A DNA stretch of 64,000 nt from DASSUW01 sp963740605 (GCA_963740605.1 CAVUFC010000021.1:372001-436000); one strand, 5' to 3'; shown: positions 55,038 through 63,894, counted from the stretch's first letter. The notes: a model not told the origin generated them from the letters alone. Program-made: numbers and translations.

Positions 55038-57640
55038 CGATCTTCGAGCGGATCGTGCGCGCGGCGGCCCGGCGGCCGGCCCGCGTGCTGGTGATCGTCG
55101 CCGTGTTCGCGGCGATCGGCTGCGCGCTGGCGCTGCGCCTCGAGCCGAGCGCGGCCACGGACACGCTGGTGGGCCGCGGCGCCGACACGTACAAGGCGAC
55201 CGAGCGCTACCGCGAGAAGTTCGGCGACCACTCGGTGATCGTGCTCGTCCGCGGCGAGCTGTCGAACCTGCTCCTGACATCGAACCTCGGCCGTCTGATC
55301 GGTCTCGAGGGCTGCCTGTCGGGCAACAAGCCCGCCGATCGGCAGGCGCCGGGCGGGCCGCAGTCGCCGTGCGGGCGGCTGGCGACGCTCAAGCCCGTGA
55401 AGGTCGTCTACGGGCCGGGGACGTTCGCCAACGCGTCGGTCGGTGAGATCAACGACCAGATCCAGGCGCGGGTCAAGGCCCAGTCCACGCAGGCGGACAA
55501 GGCGGCCATCGCCGCGCGGCGGATCGCGAAGGCGCAGGGGAAGTCGCCGGCGGAGCAGAAGCGGCTCGCCGACTCGGCGCGCCAGCTCGTCTACGCCCAG
55601 TTCGTGCGCGACCTGCTGCAGATCAACCTCAGGTACGGCCTCGGGCTGACGGGGCTGCCGCGGGTCGACGACCCGAACTTCGTCTCGGCGCTGTTCTTCG
55701 ACCCGTCGCGCGGCGCCACGACGCCGAAGGCGCGCTTCGCCTACCTCGTGCCGTCGTCGAAGGCGGCGCTGATCCAGGTGCGGCTGAAGCCGACGCTGAC
55801 CGACGCGCAGCGGGCCGAGGCGGTGGCGCTCGTGCGCGCGGCCGTGCGGATGCCGGAGTTCAAGCTCAAGGGCGACGCCGCCTACACGGTCACCGGCGCG
55901 CCTGTCGTGGCCGAGGACCTGACCGATGCGTTGGCGGGCTCGACACTGCGGCTGCTGCTCGTCGGCCTCGTGGTGATGGCCGTCGTGCTGTGCCTCGTCT
56001 TCCGCAGCCGGTTGCGGCTGCTGCCGCTGCTGATCGCGCTCGCCGCCGTGGCGATCACGTTCGGGGCGATGGCGCTCGTGGGCGCGCCGCTGACGATGGC
56101 GTCGATCGCGGTGCTGCCGGTGCTGCTCGGGCTCGGGGTCGACTACGCGATCCAGTACCAGGCGCGGGTGCAGGAGACCGGCTCGCCGGAACGGGCCGCG
56201 CGCGTCGCGGTGCCGGTGATCGCGACGGCGGCGCTCGCCACCGGCGCCGGCTTCCTCGTGCTGCTGCTGTCGCCGGTGCCGATGGTGCGCGGGTTCGGCG
56301 TGCTGCTCGTCGCCGGCATCGCGGTGGCGTTCCTGCTCGCGTTGACGGCCGGTACGGCGGCGCTGTCGCTGCCGCCGCGCGACGGCCCGCTGTCGCAGTC
56401 GCTGCGCGGGGCCGGCGAGCTGGTCGAGGGTGCGGGGCGCGGCATCGGTCGCGTGCTCGGGCGCCCCGCGCAGCGAGTGGGCGACGCGACGGTCGGGGCC
56501 GCTCTGCGCCACCCCGGCCGTTTTCTCGCGGTCGGCCTGGCCGTCGCCGCGCTCGGCTGGGCGGTCGACTCGCGCACCGAGGTCGTGTCCGACATCGAGC
56601 GGCTCGTCCCGCAGGATCTGCCGGCGGTGCAGGACCTCGAGGCGCTGCAGCAGGCGACCGGCGTCGCGGGCGAGATCGACGTCGTCGTCGAAGGCAAGGA
56701 CCTCACGGAGCCGGCGGTCGTCAAGTGGATGCGCGACTACCAGGCGGGCCTGCTCAAGCGCTACGGCTACAGCGCCGACCGCGGCTGCGGCCGGGCCGAG
56801 CTGTGCCCGGCGCTGTCGCTTCCGGATCTGTTCCGGACCCAGGCGTCGGCGAGCGACCGCGCGCGGATCCGCGCGCTGCTCGACGCGGTGCCGCCCTACT
56901 TCTCAAGCGCGGTGATCACCGGCGACCGCAAGACGGCGAATCTCGCGTTCGGGATCCGGCTGGCTTCGCTTGAGCGCCAGCAGCAGATCATCGATCAGAT
57001 GCGCTCCGAGCTGCATCCGCCCGCGGGCGTGAACGCGCGGCTCGCGGGGCTGCCGGTGCTGGCCGCCGAGGCGAACGAGTCGCTGTCTAACCCGCTGCGG
57101 CGGTTCTTGACTCTGGTGGTGGCGCTGGCCGCCGTGCTCGTGGTGCTGCTGCTCGTGCACCGGCGTCGTGGCTGGCGGGCCGCGTGGGCCCGCGCGTGGG
57201 TGCCGGTCGTCCCGATCGCGCTCGCGACCGGCTGGTCGGCGCTCGTCCTGTGGCTGCTCGGGGTGCCGCTGAACCCGCTGTCGGCGACGCTGGGAGCGCT
57301 GGTGCTGGCGATCTCGACCGAGTTCGCCGTGTTGCTGTCGGCGCGCTTCGAGGCCGAGCGCGCGGGCGCCGGCAGTGCGGCCGAGGCACTGCAGCGGACC
57401 TACCGCTCGACCGGCGCGGCGGTGCTCGCTTCGGGCATGACCGCGATCGCCGGCTTCGCCGTCCTGGCGTTGTCGGACATCCAGATGCTGCGCGACTTCG
57501 GCCTCGTCACCGTGGTCGACCTGACGGTCTCGCTGCTCGGCGTGCTGGCGGTGCTCCCGGCCGTGCTGATGCTGGCGGAGCGGCGTGCCGCGCTGCGCCG
57601 GACGCCGGAGCGGGCTGCCGTCCCGGCGCTCCCCGCGTGA
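55034..57640 (+). CDS. RND/MMPL-family transporter in the Mce operon
   Basis: An 868-residue inner-membrane transporter with two RND halves. Each half has a membrane helix, a large external domain and a five-to-six helix block. The proton-relay acid is D in LLGLGVDYAIQYQARV in the first half and E in AISTEFAVLLSARFEAE in the second. It resembles the HpnN/MMPL group that moves hopanoids or other lipids. ATG 55034 overlaps mce6 by 4 bases. Operon placement suggests it hands lipid to, or takes lipid from, the Mce tunnel. Confidence 0.9.
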   Translation: MTIFERIVRAAARRPARVLVIVAVFAAIGCALALRLEPSAATDTLVGRGADTYKATERYREKFGDHSVIVLVRGELSNLLLTSNLGRLIGLEGCLSGNKPADRQAPGGPQSPCGRLATLKPVKVVYGPGTFANASVGEINDQIQARVKAQSTQADKAAIAARRIAKAQGKSPAEQKRLADSARQLVYAQFVRDLLQINLRYGLGLTGLPRVDDPNFVSALFFDPSRGATTPKARFAYLVPSSKAALIQVRLKPTLTDAQRAEAVALVRAAVRMPEFKLKGDAAYTVTGAPVVAEDLTDALAGSTLRLLLVGLVVMAVVLCLVFRSRLRLLPLLIALAAVAITFGAMALVGAPLTMASIAVLPVLLGLGVDYAIQYQARVQETGSPERAARVAVPVIATAALATGAGFLVLLLSPVPMVRGFGVLLVAGIAVAFLLALTAGTAALSLPPRDGPLSQSLRGAGELVEGAGRGIGRVLGRPAQRVGDATVGAALRHPGRFLAVGLAVAALGWAVDSRTEVVSDIERLVPQDLPAVQDLEALQQATGVAGEIDVVVEGKDLTEPAVVKWMRDYQAGLLKRYGYSADRGCGRAELCPALSLPDLFRTQASASDRARIRALLDAVPPYFSSAVITGDRKTANLAFGIRLASLERQQQIIDQMRSELHPPAGVNARLAGLPVLAAEANESLSNPLRRFLTLVVALAAVLVVLLLVHRRRGWRAAWARAWVPVVPIALATGWSALVLWLLGVPLNPLSATLGALVLAISTEFAVLLSARFEAERAGAGSAAEALQRTYRSTGAAVLASGMTAIAGFAVLALSDIQMLRDFGLVTVVDLTVSLLGVLAVLPAVLMLAERRAALRRTPERAAVPALPA

Positions 57641-58200
57641 AGCGCCCCGGGGTCTACGTCGGTGTGCTCGTCTTCGCGGTGATGGTCTACATCGTGCTCA
57701 ACACGCTGCGCACGGAGGGTCCTGGATCGCGTGGCGTGGAGGAGGGCACGCAGCTGCCGCCGTTCGCGATGCCGCTGGCGCTGTCCGACCTCGACGGCGA
57801 CGCCAACGTGTCCGACAAGGCGTGCTCGGTCCGGGGCGAGAAGATCCTCAACGTGTGCGAGCTGGCCGAGCGCGGCCCGGTGGTCCTGGCGTTCTTCGCC
57901 GAGCCGTCCGAGCGCTGCGACGACGAGGTCGACGCGCTCAACCGCCTGCGCTCCCGGTATCCGGACGTGCAGTTCGCGGCCGTCGCGATCCGCGGCGACC
58001 GGGCCAAGCTGCGCGACCGCATCCGCGAGCACGGCTGGCGATTGCCGGTCGGCTGGGATCGCGACGGAGCGGTGGCGAACGCCTACGCCGTCGCGGTCTG
58101 CCCGGCCGTGACGCTCGCCGCTCGCGGGGGGAAGGTGGAGCAGACGCTGCTCGGCAGCCAGACGCCGGAGCAGCTCGAGCAGGCGATCGGAGCACTGTGA
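57637..58200 (+). CDS. Membrane-anchored thioredoxin-fold protein
   Basis: A 187-residue protein with one N-terminal helix (YVGVLVFAVMVYIVLNTL) and an external redoxin-like domain. LAFFAEPSERCDDEVDALNR occupies the active-site position. Only one cysteine (C94) is present where CxxC is usual, the first being Ser91. AVCPAVTLAARGGKVEQTLL matches the cis-proline strand. It could be a single-cysteine peroxidase, an isomerase or a redox-inactive chaperone. GTG 57637 overlaps the RND stop. It may help fold the cysteine-containing Mce tails. Confidence 0.78.
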   Translation: MKRPGVYVGVLVFAVMVYIVLNTLRTEGPGSRGVEEGTQLPPFAMPLALSDLDGDANVSDKACSVRGEKILNVCELAERGPVVLAFFAEPSERCDDEVDALNRLRSRYPDVQFAAVAIRGDRAKLRDRIREHGWRLPVGWDRDGAVANAYAVAVCPAVTLAARGGKVEQTLLGSQTPEQLEQAIGAL

Positions 58201-58796
58201 ACGCCGACGAGCCGCTCGTGCAGCGCGGCGAGGTGGCCTCCGCGCTCGCCGACGAGCATCCGGGCCTGTGGCTGGCATGGACCGAGGTGGAGGCGACGCC
58301 GGGGCCGACGCCGCGCGAGCTCGCCGCGCGCCTGCGCAGCCACGCGGACCGGATCGGAGGCGCCCAGGCGCTGGCTCTGCGCGGCCGCGACGTCCCGCAC
58401 GCCCACCGCGTGTTCTTCCGCCACGTCGGCCTCGACCCGGACGTCGTCCGCACGCCAATCGAGGCGGTCGCGTTCCGGCGGCTGCTCGAGGGCGGCCTCC
58501 ATCCCCGCAACCTGGTCGACGACGCGTGCACGGTCGCGGTGCTCGAGACCGGCGTCGGCGTCGTGGCGTTCGACGCCGACCGTCTTGTCGGAGCCCTGTG
58601 CCTGCGCGAGCACGAGGGCGTGCTCGTGATCGCCGACGACGACGGGCCCGTGTCGGTGCTGTTCGGCGACCCGGAGCCGCGCGCCGCCGTCACGCGCGCA
58701 ACGCGCCGGATGGCGCTCGTCGCCGTCGCCGTCCCCAACGTCGCCGACCTGTTCGTCGAGGAGGCGCTGTGGACGGCGTGGGAGATCCTCCGCTAG
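58197..58796 (+). CDS. B3/B4 (tRNA-editing-like) domain protein
   Basis: A 199-residue cytoplasmic protein resembling the B3/B4 domain of phenylalanyl-tRNA synthetase beta chain. DVPHAHRVFFRHVGLDPDVV, RTPIEAVAFRRLLEGGLHPR and NLVDDACTVAVLETGVGVVA follow the fold's order. Free-standing members may edit or bind amino acids or modified tRNA, but the role is unknown. It is the last gene of the Mce chain, coupled by GTGA to the redoxin, and a functional link to lipid import is not obvious. Confidence 0.78.
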   Translation: MNADEPLVQRGEVASALADEHPGLWLAWTEVEATPGPTPRELAARLRSHADRIGGAQALALRGRDVPHAHRVFFRHVGLDPDVVRTPIEAVAFRRLLEGGLHPRNLVDDACTVAVLETGVGVVAFDADRLVGALCLREHEGVLVIADDDGPVSVLFGDPEPRAAVTRATRRMALVAVAVPNVADLFVEEALWTAWEILR

Positions 58797-58863
58797 CCGC
58801 CGTTGCAACGTTCGTCCAACCGGGCGCAAGACGGCTGACGACCACGTACGCTTCGCCGGCCAC

Positions 58864-60285
58864 ATGCGCCGCGTCCTGCTCGCCTGCGCGCTCTTTCTCC
58901 TGTTCGCCACGCCGGCGCAGGCCGAGACGCTCCACTACAAGTTCGGCCCGATCCACATTGCCCCGGGTCGGAACGACATCGTCTTCGACCTCAACGAGCA
59001 GCGCCCGCCGGTGAACGGCTGGATCACCGGGTTCCGCCCGAACCTCGTCTACGCCGGCAACGGCGACACGCCACGCGTTGACGTCATCCATCTCCACCAC
59101 GGCGTGTGGCTGATCAACGGCGCGCCCACGTTCGCCGCCGGGGAGGAGAAGACCGCCGTGCAGGCGCCGAGCGGGTACGGGTGGCGGTACCACACGGGCG
59201 ACCAGTGGGTGATGAACCACATGATCCACAACCTCACGCCTGACGCCACCGACGTCTACATCACCTACGACCTCGACTTCGTCCCGGACACCGCGCCCGA
59301 GGCGGCCTCGATGCAGGCGGTCCAGACGATGTGGCTGGACGTGATGGGCGTGCAGGCCTACCCGGTGTTCGACGTCCATCGCGGCGCCGGCGGCAAGGAT
59401 GGCCGCTACACGTACCCCCGCGAGTCGCACCAGGCCGGGTATACGCGCAACCGCTACGTGGTGCCGCAGGACGGCGTGCTGGTCGGCACCGCCGGCCATC
59501 TGCACCCCGGCGGGCTGTACACGGACCTCTACGTGTCACGCGGGAACAAACGGGTGCGGATATTCCGCTCGCGCGCGAAGTACTTCGAGCCCGCGGGCGC
59601 GGTCTCGTGGGACGTGGCGATGGAGGCGACGCGGCCCGACTGGCGTGTCGCGGTGAAGAAGGGCGACGTGCTGACCGTCACCGCCACGTACGACTCCAGA
59701 CGGGCGTCCTGGTACGAGTCGATGGGGATCATGCCGACGATGTTCCACCCGGGCGGGACCGGGCCCGACCCGTTCCAGGTGAACGTCGACAAGCGCGGGC
59801 TCCTCACGCACGGGCACCTGCGCGAGAACCGTAACCACGGCGGCCTGTTCACCGGCCTCCCCGATCCGCGGCGGATGCTGTCGATCGCGCCGCCTCCGCA
59901 CCGCACCGTGGCGATCCGCGACTTCCTCTACGCCCGCGGCGACCAACTGCGCACCGGCGCGAAGCGGCGCCCGCCGACCATCCGCCAGGGCCGCTCACTG
60001 AAGTTCGTCAACCGCGACGCCGCCCAAGGTGTCCTGCACTCGATCACGTCGTGTCGCGCGCCCTGCAACCGCACGACCGGCATCGCCTACCCGCTCGCCA
60101 ACGGCGCGGTCTCGTTCGACTCCGGAAACCTCGGCTTCGGCCCGGCGGGCTTTACCGCAGCGGCGAACCGCGACACGTGGTCCACGCCGCGCAACCTCAA
60201 GCCGGGCACCTACACGTACTTCTGCAAGATCCACCCGTTCATGCGCGGCGCGTTCCGCGTCAAAGCTCGCGCAAAGAATCACTGA
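58864..60285 (+). CDS. Secreted copper protein: PHM-like histidine motifs plus a cupredoxin C-terminus
   Basis: A 473-residue exported protein (signal residues 1-20, ending PAQA). The N-terminal 300 residues carry VIHLHHGVW (H76, H78, H79), NHMIHN (H119, H122), GHLHPGG (H212, H214) and a Met-rich MGIMPTMFHP. This order resembles the two copper sites of peptidylglycine-hydroxylating monooxygenases. Residues 370-470 form a plastocyanin-like domain with H392 and the ligand cluster C454-H457-M460 in YFCKIHPFM. It may be a self-sufficient copper redox enzyme. ATG 58864 follows TACGCT by 11 bases. A perfect palindrome CGTTGCAACG lies upstream at 58801. Confidence 0.75.
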   Translation: MRRVLLACALFLLFATPAQAETLHYKFGPIHIAPGRNDIVFDLNEQRPPVNGWITGFRPNLVYAGNGDTPRVDVIHLHHGVWLINGAPTFAAGEEKTAVQAPSGYGWRYHTGDQWVMNHMIHNLTPDATDVYITYDLDFVPDTAPEAASMQAVQTMWLDVMGVQAYPVFDVHRGAGGKDGRYTYPRESHQAGYTRNRYVVPQDGVLVGTAGHLHPGGLYTDLYVSRGNKRVRIFRSRAKYFEPAGAVSWDVAMEATRPDWRVAVKKGDVLTVTATYDSRRASWYESMGIMPTMFHPGGTGPDPFQVNVDKRGLLTHGHLRENRNHGGLFTGLPDPRRMLSIAPPPHRTVAIRDFLYARGDQLRTGAKRRPPTIRQGRSLKFVNRDAAQGVLHSITSCRAPCNRTTGIAYPLANGAVSFDSGNLGFGPAGFTAAANRDTWSTPRNLKPGTYTYFCKIHPFMRGAFRVKARAKNH

Positions 60286-61291
60286 GGCGGTCGGTCGCCG
60301 CCGCGCCTCGCAGCGCGACGCGCACGTGCCGCTCGTCGCCCCAGGCGCTCCCGGGCGTGACGTAGACGCGCTGTGCGGCCAGGCCGGACGCGATCGCCGC
60401 GCCGTCGTGCTCGGTCGACGACAGCCACACGAACGGGCCGTGGCCGGCCGGGAACGAGAACGGCGTGCCCTCCAGTGCGGCGGCCAGTCGCTCACGCTCG
60501 CGGGCCGCGGCCGCACGGCGGCGGGAGGCGACTGCTTCGCCGTCGGTGACGGCCCACAGGGCCCCCGCCTGGGCCGGAGCCGAGACGCCGCTCCCCGTCA
60601 CGTTCTCGCCCAGGGCGTAGCCGACCCGCAAGCCCGCCATCGCGTGAGCCTTGGAGAACGAGCGCACGACCATCACGCGCTCACGCATGCCGATCAGTGC
60701 GGCGCCGTCGTCCTCAGGCGCGAACTCGGCGAGCGCGGCATCGACGATCAGCCACACCGACTCGCCGAGGTCAGCCGCGAGCGCGGCGAGGTCCACGAGT
60801 TCTCCGGTCGGGTCGTTCGGGCTGCAGACGACCAGCGCGTCCGCCCGGGCGGCCCGCAGCGCGTCCAGAGAAGGCTCGACCGGCACCGGGGTGCCGCCCG
60901 CCTCGTCGATCAGGCGCGGCAGATGACCCCAGCCGGGCCACGCGACCGCGACCTCGGCACCTGCGAACCGCCGGAAGGCCGCGCGCAGCAGATCGCCGGC
61001 GCCGTGGCCGAGCGCGACCTTGTCCGCCGCGACGCCGTGGCGCGCAGCGATCGCCTCGCGCAGCGGCGCCGGGTCGGGGTACGCGTTCAGCGCCCGCCGC
61101 AGCGCGTACGTGGCCGCGTTGACGGCCTCGGCGTCGGGCGGCTCGTGCCAGGCCGGGCTCGCGAGGTCGAGCGGCACGACCTCGGTCAGCGCCTGTGCCC
61201 GCTCGGCATGGCGGCGCTCGATCAGTTCCTGGCTGATCTCCTCCGGCGACAGCTCCTCGAACTGCCGGTAGTAGTCCAGGAAGCGCCTCAC
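60260..61291 (-). CDS. PLP-dependent class I/II aminotransferase (HisC-like)
   Basis: A 343-residue cytoplasmic enzyme. The PLP lysine is in VRSFSKAHAMAGLRVGYALG. SPNDPTGELVDLAAL and LIVDAALAEFAPED are the usual cofactor contacts, and the C-terminal arginine lies in HVRVALRGAA. It resembles histidinol-phosphate or threonine-phosphate aminotransferases, but no pathway genes are adjacent. GTG 61291 overlaps the upstream membrane gene by 4 bases. The end overlaps the copper-protein gene by 26 bases on the opposite strand. Confidence 0.87.
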   Translation of the reverse strand: MRRFLDYYRQFEELSPEEISQELIERRHAERAQALTEVVPLDLASPAWHEPPDAEAVNAATYALRRALNAYPDPAPLREAIAARHGVAADKVALGHGAGDLLRAAFRRFAGAEVAVAWPGWGHLPRLIDEAGGTPVPVEPSLDALRAARADALVVCSPNDPTGELVDLAALAADLGESVWLIVDAALAEFAPEDDGAALIGMRERVMVVRSFSKAHAMAGLRVGYALGENVTGSGVSAPAQAGALWAVTDGEAVASRRRAAAARERERLAAALEGTPFSFPAGHGPFVWLSSTEHDGAAIASGLAAQRVYVTPGSAWGDERHVRVALRGAAATDRLSDSLREL

Positions 61292-61755
61292 GTCGGATAC
61301 GGCGACGGGCCCTGGATGATCACCAGCCAGAACGCGAACGCGGCGCCGGCCACGACGGCCGTGGACGCGAAGATCCGTACCAGCACGCCCTGCTGCTGGT
61401 CGTAGCCGGCGGCGCGGCGCAGGATCCGCCACAGCCGGTCCAGGCGCGCGAGCACGGCCAGCGTGAGCATCAGCGTGCCGATCATGCCGGCGAAGGCGAC
61501 CGCGATCCCGAACGTCACCGAGTCGGTCGCGTAGTCGACCTGCGAGCCCACCCACAGCCAGCCCAGCGGCTGCGGGCCCCACAGCGTCAGGCAGATGAGG
61601 ACCTCGAGCACGAGCACCGCGGCAGCGGCCAGCGAGTCGGCCCGGCGGCGGCCCGGACCGCCGCGATCCGGAGCGCCGCGATAGTGCAGCGGCCCGGTGC
61701 CGGGGCGGCGGCCGATGAACAGGCCACCGGTGTCGGTCGGGTCGTTGCGCGGCAT
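61288..61755 (-). CDS. Three-helix membrane protein, unknown function
   Basis: Not recognised. The 155-residue product has a hydrophilic Gly/Arg-rich N-terminus of about 40 residues. Three membrane helices follow: LAAAAVLVLEVLICLTLW, SVTFGIAVAFAGMIGTLMLT and IFASTAVVAGAAFAFWLVII. Similar small proteins are common in Solirubrobacterales genomes. It is coupled to the downstream aminotransferase by a 4-base overlap, though a shared function is not evident. Confidence 0.7.
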   Translation of the reverse strand: MPRNDPTDTGGLFIGRRPGTGPLHYRGAPDRGGPGRRRADSLAAAAVLVLEVLICLTLWGPQPLGWLWVGSQVDYATDSVTFGIAVAFAGMIGTLMLTLAVLARLDRLWRILRRAAGYDQQQGVLVRIFASTAVVAGAAFAFWLVIIQGPSPYPT

Positions 61756-61811
61756 CTGCTGAAGCGAGGATAGGGCCTCGAATCCGGTGGTACGCTGCGT
61801 CGCGGGAGCTG

Positions 61812-62324
61812 ATGGCAGCGATCGATCAGATCCGCGTATCCGGTGTCGCGGTCGACGAGCACGCCGCGCGCAGGACGTTGCGCGAGCAGATCGCCCGGCT
61901 CGAGCGCGAGCTGTCGGCGGTCGCGATCGCCACCTACCCGCGCCTCGACGCCCGCGTGCGATCGCCGTCGCTGGACGGTCGCGGGTTTCGCGCTGTGAGC
62001 GAACACCCGCAAGGGAACCTGGCCCCCTGGGCCAGCGCTCCCCGGGTGCTCTCGCTCGGCGAGCTCGAGCGCGTCCGCGACGCGATCGCCGCCCGCCTCG
62101 GCGACCTCCACGCGGCCGCCGCCGCCCAGAGCGCGCGCCAGGCCGACGCCGCGCGCGAGCTCGAGCGGATGCTCGCCGACCCGCCCGCGCACAAGTGGCG
62201 CCGCATCACGCACGCCGACCTCGGCATCCCCGGCTGCGGCGACTACCACGTCCGCCCGAAGGCGGGCCTGCTCGGCATGCTGATGGGCTGGTGGCAGGTC
62301 AAGATGTCCAGCGGTTGCCCGTAA
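61812..62324 (+). CDS. Conserved hypothetical protein with coiled-coil
   Basis: A 170-residue cytoplasmic protein. A helical N-terminus (ARRTLREQIARLERELSAVA) and a second Ala/Glu-rich helix flank a central loop. The C-terminus carries a distinctive, probably conserved motif: ADLGIPGCGDYHVRPKAG, then LLGMLMGWWQVKMSSGCP with two closely placed cysteines in the tail. The cysteines and the invariant-looking end suggest metal or nucleic-acid binding, but no function is known to me. GGGAG precedes the ATG. Confidence 0.72.
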   Translation: MAAIDQIRVSGVAVDEHAARRTLREQIARLERELSAVAIATYPRLDARVRSPSLDGRGFRAVSEHPQGNLAPWASAPRVLSLGELERVRDAIAARLGDLHAAAAAQSARQADAARELERMLADPPAHKWRRITHADLGIPGCGDYHVRPKAGLLGMLMGWWQVKMSSGCP

Positions 62325-62389
62325 CGCCCCTGTAACGTCGCCGAAGGCACGAGCCGCCAGGCGAGTGCCTGGCAGGCGAAACCCGTTTC

Positions 62390-62743
62390 ATGAGCCGACC
62401 GAACGCGCCGTGGCATCCATTTCCCCTTGTGGAGCTGTGCGTGCTCGCGGGCATCGTGCTGCTCGTGGTCGGGCTGTTCTCCGCCGACACGCCGCACGGC
62501 CGCGCGCTGCTGGTCGTCGGCCTGGCCCTTGGCTCGCTCGGCGGCCTCGACACGGCGGCCCGCGAGCACTTCGCCGGCTTCAAGTCGCACACGGCGGTTC
62601 TGGCCGGCGTCCCGACCGTCGCGGTCGCGGCCGCCCTGTACTTCCTGCAGGCCCCGTGGCTGGTCGTGGTGGCCGCCGCACTGGCCATGTTCGCGCTCGG
62701 CGCGCGGCTGCTCTGGCGCGCGTACGAACGTCGCGCCCATTAG
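62390..62743 (+). CDS. Four-helix small membrane protein
   Basis: A 117-residue hydrophobic protein with four predicted helices: LVELCVLAGIVLLVVGLF, ALLVVGLALGSLGGLDT, AVLAGVPTVAVAAALYFL and WLVVVAAALAMFALGARLLW. Between helices 2 and 3 is a conserved-looking polar loop, AAREHFAGFKSHTA. Not assigned to a named family. It lies 65 bases after the coiled-coil gene and ends 9 bases before the VOC gene, whose -10-like TAGTCT includes its stop codon. Confidence 0.7.
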   Translation: MSRPNAPWHPFPLVELCVLAGIVLLVVGLFSADTPHGRALLVVGLALGSLGGLDTAAREHFAGFKSHTAVLAGVPTVAVAAALYFLQAPWLVVVAAALAMFALGARLLWRAYERRAH

Positions 62744-62752
62744 TCTGGCGCA

Positions 62753-63202
62753 GTGACCGAGCCGAAGCGCATGCAGCTCCGCGGGCTGCACCATCTCACG
62801 CTCATCTCGAGCGACCTGGCCCGCACGACCGCCTTCTACCGCGACCTGCTCGGGCTCGCCATCGTCTCCGACGGGCCGTCGGACGACGACCCCGGGACGC
62901 GCCATGTGTGGTTCGGCGCGCTCGACGGAGAGCCCGGCACGCTGGTCAGCTTCATGCAGTACCCCGACCTGCCGAAGGGCGTCGTCGGGACCGGCTCAAC
63001 GCACCACTTCGCGCTGATCGTGGACTCGCCCGACGAGCAGGAGGCGTGGCGCGACTACCTGCGCCGACAGGGCGTCGAGTGCACCGACGTGTTCGACCGC
63101 GGGGCCTTCCGGTCGATCTACGTGCGCGATCCGGACGGGCACATCGTCGAGATCGCGACCCGTGGTCCGGGCTTCTCCGGCGCCGGCGGCGCGGCCGCGT
63201 AA
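62753..63202 (+). CDS. VOC (glyoxalase/dioxygenase fold) protein
   Basis: A 149-residue vicinal-oxygen-chelate protein. The first metal histidine is in LRGLHHLTLISSDLARTTAF, a second is in TGSTHHFALIVDS, and the glutamate is in IYVRDPDGHIVEIATRGPGF. Two beta-alpha-beta-beta-beta repeats are visible, so the fold is complete. Activity could be ring-cleavage, glyoxalase or drug binding. GTG 62753 follows TAGTCT by 6 bases without a ribosome site. Confidence 0.88.
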   Translation: MTEPKRMQLRGLHHLTLISSDLARTTAFYRDLLGLAIVSDGPSDDDPGTRHVWFGALDGEPGTLVSFMQYPDLPKGVVGTGSTHHFALIVDSPDEQEAWRDYLRRQGVECTDVFDRGAFRSIYVRDPDGHIVEIATRGPGFSGAGGAAA

Positions 63203-63238
63203 CGACCGCGTCGCCGGCGCTTTCGAAGCCGCGTCAGG

Positions 63239-63592
63239 TCACCGACGCCCCCAGCCAAGATCGGAGACCGTGTAGACCGGATCGCCGGTCAGCATGCCCG
63301 CGAGGGCATTGCGCTGGCGATCGGTCATCGAGCCGACGGTCTTCGTCTCCATCATGGGGATTGACGCGAGAAACCTGCGGCAGCGAGTACGGCCCCATCG
63401 GTGCTGACTCATCAGCAGATCGCTGATCGTCATGCTCTCGGCCTCCCAGGGGCACTCGAGCACGATGTCCGAAACCGACGTCTCGCCTTCCGCTACCTGC
63501 CGCTTGAGCTCGGCTCGTGCGAGCCGAACCCGGTTGGCCTGCGCAAGCGCCCGCATGTGCTGCGCGGCAGGAGCTGTCGCAGTTGCGCTCAT
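63239..63592 (-). CDS. mihF: Integration host factor-like H2TH protein (mIHF/sIHF family)
   Basis: A 117-residue nucleoid protein. It has the helical N-terminus QANRVRLARAELKRQVAEGE, then TSVSDIVLECPWEAESMTIS, then the H2TH DNA-binding part GRTRCRRFLASIPMMETKTV and GSMTDRQRNALAGMLTG. Actinobacterial IHF bends DNA and is needed for phage integration, replication and global expression. ATG 63592 follows a strong GGGGAGG ribosome site; the longer reading adds 47 non-homologous residues. Unusually, cysteines (C93-type positions, LECPW and TRCRR) are present in the core. Confidence 0.85.
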   Translation of the reverse strand: MSATATAPAAQHMRALAQANRVRLARAELKRQVAEGETSVSDIVLECPWEAESMTISDLLMSQHRWGRTRCRRFLASIPMMETKTVGSMTDRQRNALAGMLTGDPVYTVSDLGWGRR

Positions 63593-63894
63593 GAAACCTC
63601 CCCGCAGGGCAAGACCCACGTCTCCTTGACGTGCGCGCCCCGATTGAAATTGACAACTACCGGTCGACGTCTTCGCGACGGACGCAAGGGGGCTCGGCCC
63701 CCGGCGGCTCACCGGGACCTTCTCGAGCCCCACATTCGTGCGTTCCCTCTCTCAGCGTCCGGCGCGACTCACCGACCGAGGGCGCAGGCTAGACACCGAG
63801 CGGGTGAATGGTCAACCGGGAACCGACCCGAAAATTCGCTAGAAGCGGCTCTTTTCTAAACGTCAGGAAATCACGCGCCAGAGCGAAAAATGTG
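63593..63894. other. Gene-free region upstream of the IHF-like gene, A/T-richer than the rest
   Basis: No plausible gene is seen on either strand. The stretch from about 63800 is visibly richer in A and T than elsewhere (GCTCTTTTCTAAACGTC; GCGAAAAATGTGCTATATG). A hairpin, GGGGGCTCGGCCCCC, lies at 63688-63702. It probably holds the IHF-like gene's promoter, but no clean -35/-10 pair could be picked. Confidence 0.4.
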
